Below the pieces are notes generated by a model. It saw only the letters and a program-made list of their open reading frames with translations, was not told the origin of the DNA and did not search any database. From the NCBI GenBank assembly GCA_965651365.1, contig CBFGSA010000003.1:1-55085 (forward strand): a stretch of 55,085 nucleotides of DNA, read 5' to 3'. Positions 12,251 to 21,221 of this stretch are shown in pieces (within the stretch, counting starts at the first letter, position 1; the number at the start of each line of letters is the position of its first letter). The translations under genes were made by a program, and so were the position numbers. Origin of the DNA: DASSBG01 sp965651365. GTDB lineage: Bacteria; Pseudomonadota; Gammaproteobacteria; Xanthomonadales; Rhodanobacteraceae.

Positions 12251-14860
12251 ATGCTTCAATCCACTTTGCAACGCAAGACGCTGTATCGGGCCGTTGCGGC
12301 CGCGTGCCTGTCGCTCGGGCTCATGGGGCCGGCACTGGCGCAGGACAATCCCCAATCCGGGCAGCAGAACCAGGAACCCAGGACCCTGGGTACCACCGTG
12401 GTCACGGCACAAAAGCGCGAGCAGGTGCTGCAGGATGTACCGATTTCGGTGACCGTACTCGACAACCAGGTGCTGGAGGATACGGGCGTGACCGACATCA
12501 AGGACCTCCAGGTGCTGGTGCCGGATTTGACCGTCAACAGCACCCAGACCTCGGCCAACACCGTGGTGCGCATGCGCGGTGTGGGTACCGTGGGCGACAA
12601 TATGGGACTTGAATCCTCGGTCGGCATCGTGATTGATGGTGTCTACCGGCCGCGCAATGGCGTCGGCTTCGGCGATCTCGGTCAGATTGAGCGCGTCGAG
12701 GTCTTGAAAGGCCCCCAGGGTACGGTGTTCGGCAAGAACACATCGGTTGGCGTGATCAACGTCATTACCCAGGCACCGTCATTCAGTACCTATGCCGATG
12801 GTGAACTGACCTTTGGCAACTACAACGCGCGCGTGGCCAAGGGTACGTTCAACGTGCCATTTGGTGACACGACCGCTTTCCGCATCCACGCCGCCACCCA
12901 CCGCCGCGATGGGGTCATGGACATGGTGACCGGGCAGGGACCGCGCACCAAGGATGACGACTACGACACGCACTACGATTTTGTCCGTGCCCAGTTGCGG
13001 ATTGAACCGACCAGCAACGTGAACATTCGAGTGATTGGCGATTACGCCAAGCGTGATGAGTATTGCTGCTCGGCGGTCACCATTGCGCGCGAGAACACGC
13101 CCGGGCTGGGCTACAACGCGCCGGCAGCGGTACTCAATGCGCTGGTGGGCGGCAATGCGGTCAAGCCCGAGGTCGATCCGTTCGCGCGCATCGCCTACGG
13201 CAACCGCAGCACCAACGAGAAAGTCGACGACAAGGGCATTTCCGCCGAAGTGAACTGGAATACCAATTGGCCCGGAACGCCCACGCTGACCTCAATCACC
13301 TCCAAGCGCAGCTGGGACTCGGTCAACGGCATCGATCTGGATTTCAGCACTGCCGACGTGCTCTACCGCAGCCCGGACAGGGACGAGTCCCTGTCCGCGT
13401 TTGACACCTTCAGCCAGGAGTTTCGCCTGACCGGCAGCAGCGGCGCCGTCGACTGGATGGTGGGCATGTTTTACAGCGACGAGGATCTGGACCGCAACGA
13501 TTCCTACCGCATGGGACCGCAGTATGAGCCCTATCTGTCGACCCTGGTCGGCAGCCAGGTGCTGGGCGGTCTGGCGGCGCAACTGGCGCCGATGGGCATC
13601 ACGGTCGACATGAGCAACCCGGCAACCTTCCTGTCCCAGGTCAGTGGCCAGCCCTTCGGCACCAATTTCACCGGTCTGGGCGCGCTCGACGAACATCGCC
13701 AGAACGCCACGAGCTGGGCCTTGTTCAGCAACAATACCTGGCATGCGACCGACCAGCTCGATATCACGGCAGGGCTGCGCTACACGCACGAGAAGAAGGA
13801 TCTCGATTCGCGCTATGCAAATCCCAACGGCGCGGTCGGCTGCGGTTCGGTGCTGACCGACGTCAGCGGGCGGGTGGCGGCTGCATTGACCGCCCGCGGC
13901 ATTCCAATTGCCAATCTGCCACCCGAGGTTCAGCAGCAGATTCTGGGCGCCGTTGCGCCGCAGATCGCCGGCTACATGTGCCTGCCCTGGGCCAACGCCC
14001 TGCACAATGGCCGTCACGTTGAACAGAGCCGCAGCGAAGGCGAATGGTCGGGAACGCTCAAGGCCTCCTGGCGCTGGAGTCCGGAGCTGATGACCTACGT
14101 GTCGGCGGCACGCGGCTACAAGGCCGGCGGCTTCAACCTCGACCGGGTCCAGTCGGCCACGGGTCTGTCCTCGGGTACCGAGGGCATCACGCCGGTGGAT
14201 GACACCTCGTTCCCGGGCGAGTTTGTCGACAGCTACGAACTGGGCGCGCGCAGCACCCTGGCAGGCGGCAACCTGCTGCTCAATGCCACCTTGTTCTATC
14301 AGCGCTTCAGTGACTTCCAGCTCAACAGCTTCCTCGGCACCAGCTTCGTGGTGCGCTCGATTCCCGAGCTGGTCTCCAAGGGCGTCGAGACCGAACTGGT
14401 GTGGCAGAGCCCGGTGGACGGCCTGTCGTTCCAGGGGGGCGTGACCTATGCCGACAGCCAGTACGGCAACGATCCGCTGCCCGATGATGGACTGGTCTTG
14501 TTGCCTGGCAGTCGCATCGCATTCGCTCCGTTGTGGTCGGCATCTGGTGCCGTGCATTTCGAGCGCAATCTGGGCAGTTCACTGCTGGGCACCTTCCATA
14601 TTGGCGCCAAGTACATGTCTGACTACAACACGGGCTCGGACCTGGACCCGGAGAAAATGCAAGGGGCCGGCACCATGGTCAACGCACGGCTGGGCCTGGG
14701 CGCACGCAACAAGGCCTGGACGGTCGAGCTGTGGGCCCGAAACCTCACCGATGCCGACTACCTGCAGGTGGGCTTCGATGCCCCGATCCAGGCCGGCGCC
14801 TGGAACGGCTTCCTGCAGCCGCCGCGGACCTACGGCGTGACCCTGCGCCTGCAGTACTGA
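12251..14860 (+). CDS. TonB-dependent outer-membrane receptor
   Basis: An 869-residue TonB-dependent receptor. The signal peptide runs MLQSTLQRKTLYRAVAAAC to a cleavage site near ALA|QDN. A TonB-box-like TTVVTAQKRE follows, then the plug (about 55-165: VPISVTVLD, RIRVEVLKGPQ-type segment IERVEVLKGPQGTVFGKN) and a 22-strand-type barrel ending in the aromatic residue of GVTLRLQY. The ATG at 12251 is preferred over an in-frame start at 12200, because only the former places the signal peptide at the N-terminus. No partner transporter is adjacent and no Fur box is seen upstream, so the substrate is unassigned. Confidence 0.93.
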   Translation: MLQSTLQRKTLYRAVAAACLSLGLMGPALAQDNPQSGQQNQEPRTLGTTVVTAQKREQVLQDVPISVTVLDNQVLEDTGVTDIKDLQVLVPDLTVNSTQTSANTVVRMRGVGTVGDNMGLESSVGIVIDGVYRPRNGVGFGDLGQIERVEVLKGPQGTVFGKNTSVGVINVITQAPSFSTYADGELTFGNYNARVAKGTFNVPFGDTTAFRIHAATHRRDGVMDMVTGQGPRTKDDDYDTHYDFVRAQLRIEPTSNVNIRVIGDYAKRDEYCCSAVTIARENTPGLGYNAPAAVLNALVGGNAVKPEVDPFARIAYGNRSTNEKVDDKGISAEVNWNTNWPGTPTLTSITSKRSWDSVNGIDLDFSTADVLYRSPDRDESLSAFDTFSQEFRLTGSSGAVDWMVGMFYSDEDLDRNDSYRMGPQYEPYLSTLVGSQVLGGLAAQLAPMGITVDMSNPATFLSQVSGQPFGTNFTGLGALDEHRQNATSWALFSNNTWHATDQLDITAGLRYTHEKKDLDSRYANPNGAVGCGSVLTDVSGRVAAALTARGIPIANLPPEVQQQILGAVAPQIAGYMCLPWANALHNGRHVEQSRSEGEWSGTLKASWRWSPELMTYVSAARGYKAGGFNLDRVQSATGLSSGTEGITPVDDTSFPGEFVDSYELGARSTLAGGNLLLNATLFYQRFSDFQLNSFLGTSFVVRSIPELVSKGVETELVWQSPVDGLSFQGGVTYADSQYGNDPLPDDGLVLLPGSRIAFAPLWSASGAVHFERNLGSSLLGTFHIGAKYMSDYNTGSDLDPEKMQGAGTMVNARLGLGARNKAWTVELWARNLTDADYLQVGFDAPIQAGAWNGFLQPPRTYGVTLRLQY

Positions 14861-14867
14861 TGATGCC

Positions 14868-14895
14868 GGGATTCGGGATTGGCGATTCGGGATGG
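14868..14895. repeat. Heptamer repeat after the TonB receptor gene
   Basis: Four 7-bp units (GGGATTC, GGGATTG, GCGATTC, GGGATGG) begin 7 bp after the receptor stop codon. Confidence 0.75.
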
Positions 14896-14897
14896 GC

Positions 14898-15282
14898 GTA
14901 GGGTACTGCTGAACGAAGTGAAGCGCACCATCGAAGGCTTCACGCCACGGCGCACTTCGTTCCTCAGCAGCACCCTGCGAGGCAGCGATGCGCACCGTCG
15001 AGGCTTTCACCTCCCGCTGCGCCTCACGCCCGTAGGGTGCTGCTGAACGCAGTGAAGCGCACCATCGAAGGCTTCACGCGACGGTGCGCTTCGTTCCTCA
15101 GTAGCACCCTACGGCGCAGCGATGCGCACCGTCGAGGCTTTCACCTCCTGCTGCGCCTCACGCCCGTAGGGTGCTGCTGAACGAAGTGAAGCGCACCATC
15201 GAAGAGTTCACGCCACGGTGCGCGTCGTTCCTCGGCAACATCCTGCGACGCAGCAAAGCGCATGACGATGCGGAGCGCGCGC
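14898..15282. repeat. Three tandem 134-bp repeats
   Basis: Copies begin at 14898, 15032 and 15166, exactly 134 bp apart; the third decays after about 15250. Each starts GTAGGGTRCTGCTGAACG and holds a long inverted repeat. In copy 2, 15032-15046 pairs with 15098-15112 and GAAGCGCACC pairs with GGTGCGCTTC, giving an 81-nt hairpin followed by 53 bp of spacer. This fills the whole gap between the receptor and the CorC-like gene. I see no gene in it. A single related element lies at 44748-44796. Confidence 0.9.
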
Positions 15283-16608
15283 TCAGTCGCTGTCCGGCTG
15301 CGGCTGTGAGCCCTTTGCCACCATCAGCAGAACTTTGTCAATCCGGGCGCCGTCGAGGTCCACGACTTCGAAATAGTGGTCGCGCCAGCTGAAGTGCTGG
15401 CCGGTGTCGGGTATGCGCCCGAACTCGGCCATGATCATCCCGGCCACGGTACGAAACTCGTGCTCGTCCTGGTGCGGCAGTTCGTCTTCGCCCAGCAGTT
15501 CGAGCAAATCGTCGCAGGGCAAGGCGCCGTCGACCAGGTAACTTCCGTCGGCGCGCCGCACGACTGGGGAATCATTGTGCGCGGGGCTGCTGTCGCCGGA
15601 GCTGGAACGGCCGACGACAGCGCCTAGCAGGTCGTTCAAGGTGACGATGCCCTCGATGTCGCCGTATTCGTCGACCACCATGGCCATTGCAGTTTCCGCT
15701 TCCCGAAAATCCTCGAACAGATCCAGTGCCCGGGCCGTGGCCGGCACATAGACCGGCTTGGCCAGTTTGCGGAAAAGATCCACATGCGGGCGGGCGATAT
15801 CTTCGATGAGTGTCTTCACTTCGAGGATGCCGATGATCTCGCTCTCGTCGCCGCGATACACCGGATAGCGTGAAAACGGTGTGGAACGCAGTACGCCGAG
15901 GTTCTGCTCCAGCTCGGCTTCGGCGTCCAGCCAGGCGATGCGCGTGCGCGGTGTCATGACGCTGTCCACGTTTCGATCGCCAAGGCGCAGTACCCGATTG
16001 ACCATATTGCGCTCGTCAGAATCGAGTACCCCCTGTTCGGCGCTCTCGGCCACCATAAGTCGAATTTCCTCTTCGCTGATGATGCCGCTGCGCTTCTTGT
16101 GCAGACCAAGCAGTTTGAGAATCAGCGTGCTGGAGGTGTTGAGGATCCATACGAACGGGGCGGACAAGCGGGCGATCACCAGCATCGGCACGGCAATCTG
16201 GGTGGCTATCCGTTCCGGAGCCACCAGTGCCGCCCGTTTGGGTACCAGCTCACCCACCACGATGTTGAGAAAGGTGATCAGGGCTACACTGCAGAAAATG
16301 CCGATGGGCAGGGCATAGGCGGCCACCGGGCTCCAACCTGTCTGTTGCAGCCAGTGCCCCAGCTTGTTGCCGATCGAGGCACCGGTGGCGACGCCGGTCA
16401 CAATACCCACCAGGGTGATGCCAACCTGAACGGTGGACAGGATTTGTTCTGGATGTTCAACCAGGCTCAGGGCGGCCCGGGCACGGGCACTGCGCCGCGC
16501 GCTGTGTTTGAGCAGGCTTTTGCGCGAGGCCACCACGGCGATTTCGGACAGGGCAAAAAAGCCGTTCAACAGCGCCAGCAGCAGAACCAGTCCGATTTCC
16601 GGCAGCAT
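15283..16608 (-). CDS. HlyC/CorC-family (CNNM/DUF21) membrane protein
   Basis: A 441-residue inner-membrane protein of the CNNM/CorC type, associated with Mg2+/Co2+ homeostasis. Residues 1-190 are the DUF21 region, with a first membrane segment LPEIGLVLLLALLNGFFALSE. Two CBS domains follow (about 205-330, including DSVMTPRTRIAWLD and DEYGDIEGIVTLNDLL), then a C-terminal CorC/HlyC domain (about 345-430). The ATG at 16608 starts directly at the first hydrophobic segment; a longer in-frame start has a non-conserved, unrelated N-terminus. It is downstream of nhaD on the same strand, 46 bp apart. The transported ion is inference. Confidence 0.9.
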   Translation of the reverse strand: MLPEIGLVLLLALLNGFFALSEIAVVASRKSLLKHSARRSARARAALSLVEHPEQILSTVQVGITLVGIVTGVATGASIGNKLGHWLQQTGWSPVAAYALPIGIFCSVALITFLNIVVGELVPKRAALVAPERIATQIAVPMLVIARLSAPFVWILNTSSTLILKLLGLHKKRSGIISEEEIRLMVAESAEQGVLDSDERNMVNRVLRLGDRNVDSVMTPRTRIAWLDAEAELEQNLGVLRSTPFSRYPVYRGDESEIIGILEVKTLIEDIARPHVDLFRKLAKPVYVPATARALDLFEDFREAETAMAMVVDEYGDIEGIVTLNDLLGAVVGRSSSGDSSPAHNDSPVVRRADGSYLVDGALPCDDLLELLGEDELPHQDEHEFRTVAGMIMAEFGRIPDTGQHFSWRDHYFEVVDLDGARIDKVLLMVAKGSQPQPDSD

Positions 16609-16654
16609 CAGGCGATGGCCTCCGATGATTTGCGCTGGCGCGTGCGGGTTCGCT

Positions 16655-18076
16655 TCATGGCGTCGGCACGCTGGCCCAGATGCCGGCCGTGAAGTGGTGC
16701 GAGTTGACCCACAGGTGCGTGGCGATGCCGGCGACATAGCCCAGCGCAATGGCCCAGCTCCAGCGCAGGTGCGCCATGAAAGTGTACATGCCGCGCGAGC
16801 TGCCCATCAGCGCCACGCCGGCTGCCGAACCCACCGACAGCAGGCTGCCGCCGACGCCGGCAGTGAGGGTGATCAGCAGCCACTGGCCATGATCCATCGG
16901 CGGCTGCATCTGCAGCACCGAGAACATGATGGGGATGTTGTCGACGATTGCCGACAGCACGCCCATGATCGAGTTGGCCACGGTGAAGCCGAGGGTCCCG
17001 TAGACGTGGGTCGATGCCAGCTCCAGAAAGCCCATCGCCGCCAGACCACCGACGCAGGCCAGCACGCCGTAGAAGAACAGCAGCGTGTCCCACTCGGCAT
17101 TGGCGATGATGCGGAATATCGAATACGGCTCGTGATCGACGCCCTGGGCGAGAGCATAGCGCCGCTGGCGGCTGTCGATATTGGTCGCCAGCAGGTTCAG
17201 CAGCGCCAGGCCGGTCAGCATGCCGTACACCGGCGGCATGCCCAGCCACTGCTTGCCGGCCACCGTGATGATGATGGTCAGGGCGAAGCTGATGCAGATG
17301 CCGATGCCGCCCGGCTTGATGTGGGCCGTACCCTCCATCGGCGCCGGGCGGTCCCTGGGCACGGCGAAACTCATGATCAGTGCCGGCACCAGCCAGGTCA
17401 CCATGGAGGGGATGAACAGGCGGAAGAATTCGAAGAAGTCGACGACGTGCGCCTGCCACACCATCAACGTGGTGATGTCACCAAAGGCGCTCCAGGCACC
17501 ACCGGCATTGGCCGCCACCACCAGATTGATGAAGGCCAGAATGACGAAGCGGGCGTTGCCGCCACCGACCGCCAGGATCACTGCCGACATCACCAGCGAG
17601 GTGGTCAGGTTGTCGAGCAGAGCGGACAGGAAGAAGCCCAGGATGCCGGTCATCCAGAACAGCATCCGGTAGCTGAGGTTGCGCCTTGTCAGCGCCGAGC
17701 GCAGCGCCTCGAACACGCCGCGTTCGCCCATGCCGGTGACATAGGTCATGGCCACGACCAGAAAAAAGAACAGCTCGGCGAATTCGAGAAACATGTTCTC
17801 GAAAGCAATGCGCACCGGCTCGGCTTCATCGCCGCTGCCAATATGCCAGGCGATCAGTCCCCAGATGATGGCAGCACCCAGCATCACCGGCTTGGATTTG
17901 GCCAGATGGATTCGTTCTTCGAAGATCACGCCGAGGTAGGCCAGGACGAATATGCCCACGGCAATCCAGCCCAGCGGGCTGGCGACCATGTCGAAATTTT
18001 CCGGTGTGCGACCGGCTGCCAGTGCTGCGCTGGCCGGTCCAAACAGCAACATCAGGCAAGCAAAGATTCGTTTCAT
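16655..18076 (-). CDS. nhaD: NhaD-type sodium:proton antiporter
   Basis: A 473-residue polytopic membrane protein of the NhaD family, which exchanges Na+/Li+ for protons and is common in alkaliphilic or marine gammaproteobacteria. It starts MKRIFACLMLLFGPASAALA, a cleavable-looking leader, followed by about a dozen hydrophobic segments. Family-like stretches include SALLDNLTTSLVMSA, NAGGAWSAFGDITTLMVW and ANSIMGVLSAIVDNIPIMF. The start at 18076 is chosen over an upstream in-frame start because the leader then lies at the N-terminus. It is divergent from the phosphate-transport pair at 18193. Confidence 0.92.
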   Translation of the reverse strand: MKRIFACLMLLFGPASAALAAGRTPENFDMVASPLGWIAVGIFVLAYLGVIFEERIHLAKSKPVMLGAAIIWGLIAWHIGSGDEAEPVRIAFENMFLEFAELFFFLVVAMTYVTGMGERGVFEALRSALTRRNLSYRMLFWMTGILGFFLSALLDNLTTSLVMSAVILAVGGGNARFVILAFINLVVAANAGGAWSAFGDITTLMVWQAHVVDFFEFFRLFIPSMVTWLVPALIMSFAVPRDRPAPMEGTAHIKPGGIGICISFALTIIITVAGKQWLGMPPVYGMLTGLALLNLLATNIDSRQRRYALAQGVDHEPYSIFRIIANAEWDTLLFFYGVLACVGGLAAMGFLELASTHVYGTLGFTVANSIMGVLSAIVDNIPIMFSVLQMQPPMDHGQWLLITLTAGVGGSLLSVGSAAGVALMGSSRGMYTFMAHLRWSWAIALGYVAGIATHLWVNSHHFTAGIWASVPTP

Positions 18077-18192
18077 TGGGCCTTTTCTCGTGTCAAGCTG
18101 CCGTGAGGTCGCTTGTTTGTGTACCATAGCGCATCGATTTCCCCATATGCCGGGCGGCGCGCCCGGTCATGCGTGTCAGCGGACAGGTGCCC

Positions 18193-18819
18193 ATGTTCTC
18201 ATTGCAGACGATTTTCGGCAAAGGCGACAAATTCTACGACCTGCTGCTGGCCAGTGCGCAGCAGGCCAGCAGCAGTGCCCAGGCCCTGCAGGCCATCGTC
18301 GATGAAGACCAGCCGCCAGCGATGGAGCGCTTTGATGCCGCGCATCAGCGCGAGAAGAACCTGGCCAGTGAAATCAGCGAGGCGCTGATCAATACTTTCG
18401 TGACCGCGCTGGATCGCGAAGACATCGAGGCGCTCAACTCTGCGCTGTACAAGATCCCCAAGACCATCCAGAAATTTGCCGAGCGCTATCTGTTTGTCAG
18501 CGAACGTCTGGGTCCGCTTGATTTCGGCCAGCGCGTCGAACTGCTCGTTCGCGCCACCCGGGTCGTCGAGGAAATGGTGGCCGAGCTCAAGAAGGGCTTG
18601 CGCATAGACCGGATCAAACCCTTGCAGGAACGGCTGCAGGCCATTGAATCCGAAGCCGATCGCCTGCTGCTCGAGCCCTACAACGCTCTGTACCTCGAAT
18701 CAAGCGACCCCCTGCGCGTGATGCTGGCCAAGGATCTGTACGAGCTGCTGGAAAAGGCCATCGACAAATGCCGCGATGCCGGCAACGTGGTGTACACCGT
18801 CGTACTGAAGAACTCCTAG
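18193..18819 (+). CDS. PhoU-like (DUF47) protein paired with Pit transporter
   Basis: A 208-residue helical protein of the DUF47/PhoU-like family, usually encoded next to Pit phosphate transporters and thought to regulate them. It starts MFSLQTIFGKGDKFYDLL, the family N-terminus, so I place the start at 18193 rather than at the in-frame start at 18169. The segment ASEISEALINTFVTALDREDIEALN is typical: helical and acidic, with metal-cluster-type residues. Only 12 bp separate its stop from the Pit start, so the two are probably translated from one message. Confidence 0.9.
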   Translation: MFSLQTIFGKGDKFYDLLLASAQQASSSAQALQAIVDEDQPPAMERFDAAHQREKNLASEISEALINTFVTALDREDIEALNSALYKIPKTIQKFAERYLFVSERLGPLDFGQRVELLVRATRVVEEMVAELKKGLRIDRIKPLQERLQAIESEADRLLLEPYNALYLESSDPLRVMLAKDLYELLEKAIDKCRDAGNVVYTVVLKNS

Positions 18820-18831
18820 CCCGGACAATTC

Positions 18832-19959
18832 ATGAGTCTCGTTCTTGTGCTGGTCGTGGTCCTGGTGGCCCTGATTTTCACCTATATCAACGGCTTCCAC
18901 GATACGGCCAATTCCATCGCCACGGTCGTTGCCACCAAGGTGTTGACGCCGGGTCAGGCCGTGCTTATGGCGGCCGTGACCAATCTGATTGGCGCGCTGT
19001 GGGGTACGGCCGTGGCGATGACGATTGCCTCGGGCATTGTCGACGCGGGGGTGGTGCACGTCAGTGCCGAATTGCTGATCGGCGCGCTGCTGGGCGCGAT
19101 TGTCTGGAATCTGATCACGTGGTGGTTCGGCTTGCCCTCCAGTTCCAGTCATGCCCTGATCGGCGGCCTGATCGGCGCCGCCTTTGCCGCCTCGGGCAAC
19201 AACATCAACTCCACCATCTGGGCTCAGGGCAATACGCACTGGTGGGGGGACACCGGCGTGATACCCAAGGTCATCGTGCCGATGGTGGCCTCGCCGCTGA
19301 TCGGCTTCACCATTGCCTTTGTCGTGATGGGCAGCCTGTTTGCACTGATGGCCTGGTTCGCCTCGCGCAGGGGCTGGCTGCAACGGCTTGGCCGCACACC
19401 GTTTGCGAATGCCTTTTTCGGCAAGGCGCAGTTGTTGTCGGCCAGCGCCATGGGCGTGTCACACGGGCTCAACGACGCGCAAAAGACCATGGGCATCATT
19501 GCATTGGCATTGGCCAGCGGCACAGCCGCCGGCCATCTGGACAATCTGCCGCACTGGCTGGCGTTTTTGCGCATACCCGAGGACATCAGCGGCGGCTTCG
19601 AGGTGCCGGTGTGGATCAAGGTTCTTTGTGCGTTGACCATGGCTGCCGGCACGGCGGGCGGCGGCTGGCGCATCATCAAGACCCTGGGTCACAAGATGGT
19701 ACGCCTGCACCCGATCCACGGTTTCGCCGCCGAATCGAGCGCGGCCGCGGTCATCATCGTGTGCTCGATCATGGGCATTCCCGTGTCTACCACGCACAAC
19801 GTGTCGGCATCGATCATGGGCGTGGGTGCAGCCAAGCGCTTCAGTGCGATTCGCTGGACCGTGGTCGAACGCATGGTCTGGTCGTGGATCCTGACGCTGC
19901 CGATCACGGCCCTGATCAGCTACGGCCTGGTACTGGCCCTGCACGGACTGTTCGAATAA
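18832..19959 (+). CDS. Inorganic phosphate transporter, Pit family
   Basis: A 375-residue low-affinity phosphate (metal-phosphate:H+) symporter of the inner membrane. Both inverted Pit signatures are visible: GFHDTANSIATVVATK at about residues 21-36, and GVSHGLNDAQKTMGII at about 207-222. Around ten hydrophobic segments are apparent. It is encoded with the DUF47 regulator-like protein immediately upstream. The compact length without a large central insertion is typical of bacterial Pit partners of DUF47. Confidence 0.94.
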   Translation: MSLVLVLVVVLVALIFTYINGFHDTANSIATVVATKVLTPGQAVLMAAVTNLIGALWGTAVAMTIASGIVDAGVVHVSAELLIGALLGAIVWNLITWWFGLPSSSSHALIGGLIGAAFAASGNNINSTIWAQGNTHWWGDTGVIPKVIVPMVASPLIGFTIAFVVMGSLFALMAWFASRRGWLQRLGRTPFANAFFGKAQLLSASAMGVSHGLNDAQKTMGIIALALASGTAAGHLDNLPHWLAFLRIPEDISGGFEVPVWIKVLCALTMAAGTAGGGWRIIKTLGHKMVRLHPIHGFAAESSAAAVIIVCSIMGIPVSTTHNVSASIMGVGAAKRFSAIRWTVVERMVWSWILTLPITALISYGLVLALHGLFE

Positions 19960-19983
19960 GTTCGCTTTCGAACGGGCCAGTGA

Positions 19984-20673
19984 TCAGAAGTTCGTCATGC
20001 TGATGGCATTGAAGGATTCGACACAATTGTGATTCGATTCGCCTGGGCACACGAGCGGTGCACGGCAGACCAGAACGGTTTGCATGCTGATCTCGTGGGC
20101 GGCATCGAGTTCGGCCTCGACGTCGGACAGGAACAAGATTTCATTGGGCGGCAGGCCAATGCTGTCGGCAATCTTGCGGTAGGAATCCGGTTCGCGTTTG
20201 GGGCCGGTCTCGGTGTCGAACCAGCCGTCAATCAGCGGGCGCAAATCACCGGCTTCGCTGTAGCCGAAAAACAGCTTTTGCGCGGCGACCGAGCCGGAGG
20301 AGTAGACGTACAGGCGGATGCCTTGTTCGTGCCAGTGGCGCAGGCATTCGGCGACTTCGGGGTACATGTGGGCCTGGTAGGCGCCCGACTCGTAACCTTC
20401 CTTCCAGATCATGCCTTGCAGCGCTTTCAGGGGAGTGGCCTTGCGGTCCTGGTCGATCCACGTGATCAGCACTTCGATCAGTTCGTTGCGGCTGGCCGAT
20501 ACCAGACCCGCATCCTTGGCGGTTTCAGAAAGCCAATGCTGCACTTCAGTCGTTTCGGCGTGAGTTTCGACAAAGGCCGGCAGGCGCTTGCGGGCAAACG
20601 GAAACAACACGTCCTTGACGAAGGAGATTGCGCTGGTGGTGCCCTCGATGTCGGTGACGATGGCGCCAATCAT
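19984..20673 (-). CDS. mtnC: Enolase-phosphatase E1
   Basis: HAD-superfamily bifunctional enzyme of methionine salvage; it converts 2,3-diketo-5-methylthiopentyl-1-phosphate to acireductone. It has 229 residues. The first HAD motif, in MIGAIVTDIEGTTS, contains the nucleophile D9 and the family-specific E11. YVYSSGSVAAQKLFFGY is motif II, and LFLSDVEAELDAA is the acidic motif. The ATG at 20673 overlaps the mtnD stop as ATGA, so the two are translationally coupled. An open frame extends upstream but is out of family. It is the last gene of mtnB-mtnD-mtnC. Confidence 0.95.
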   Translation of the reverse strand: MIGAIVTDIEGTTSAISFVKDVLFPFARKRLPAFVETHAETTEVQHWLSETAKDAGLVSASRNELIEVLITWIDQDRKATPLKALQGMIWKEGYESGAYQAHMYPEVAECLRHWHEQGIRLYVYSSGSVAAQKLFFGYSEAGDLRPLIDGWFDTETGPKREPDSYRKIADSIGLPPNEILFLSDVEAELDAAHEISMQTVLVCRAPLVCPGESNHNCVESFNAISMTNF

Positions 20674-21221
20674 GCGGCCGGCTCCATGCGCGGAAAGTTG
20701 TCGGCGATGGCGCTGCCGGTGAAGCGGGCGACCCAGCCATCGGGATTGGTGAACAGGCGGATCGCGGTGAAGCTGGGCCGCGCACTCATGTCGAACCAGT
20801 GCGGTGTGCCCGCCGGCACGCCGATCAGGTCGCCCTGACAGCACAGCACGTTGTAGACGCGCTCCCCGATGTGCAAAGTGAACAGGCCGCTGCCGGCCAC
20901 GAAAAAGCGCACCTCGTCTTCGGCGTGGGTGTGTTCGGACAGGAACTTCCGGCGCAATTGGCCGCGTTGCGGATGCTCGGGCGACATGCTGACGACATCA
21001 ACCGAGTGGTAGCCTTCCTCGCCCATCAAGCGGTCAATGTCTGTCTGGTAGGCGGCGATGACTTTTTCCGCGGTATCACCGGGCTGGATCGCGTGCTCGG
21101 CGCGCCAGCGCTCGAAGCGCACCCCGGCGCGAGCCAGCTCGGTTGCAATGGTTGCCGGATCGTCGGTTTCCAGCACCACTTCATCGGGCCGGTCGTGCGG
21201 ATGGATGCGCAGGGTACTCAT
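20670..21221 (-). CDS. mtnD: Acireductone dioxygenase
   Basis: A cupin dioxygenase that cleaves acireductone to the keto-acid precursor of methionine plus formate (Fe form) in methionine salvage. At 183 residues it has normal length. The metal ligands are visible as H97, H99 and E103 in EHTHAEDEVRFFV and H141 in GVPAGTPHWFDM, the same spacing as in characterised enzymes. It overlaps mtnC by 4 bp (ATGA), and its own ATG overlaps the end of mtnB by 4 bp, so all three genes form one coupled unit. Confidence 0.96.
   Translation of the reverse strand: MSTLRIHPHDRPDEVVLETDDPATIATELARAGVRFERWRAEHAIQPGDTAEKVIAAYQTDIDRLMGEEGYHSVDVVSMSPEHPQRGQLRRKFLSEHTHAEDEVRFFVAGSGLFTLHIGERVYNVLCCQGDLIGVPAGTPHWFDMSARPSFTAIRLFTNPDGWVARFTGSAIADNFPRMEPAA

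Noticed and set aside
14898..15282. CRISPR array
   Set aside because: The unit is 134 bp with an internal hairpin and no unique spacers, and no cas gene is present.
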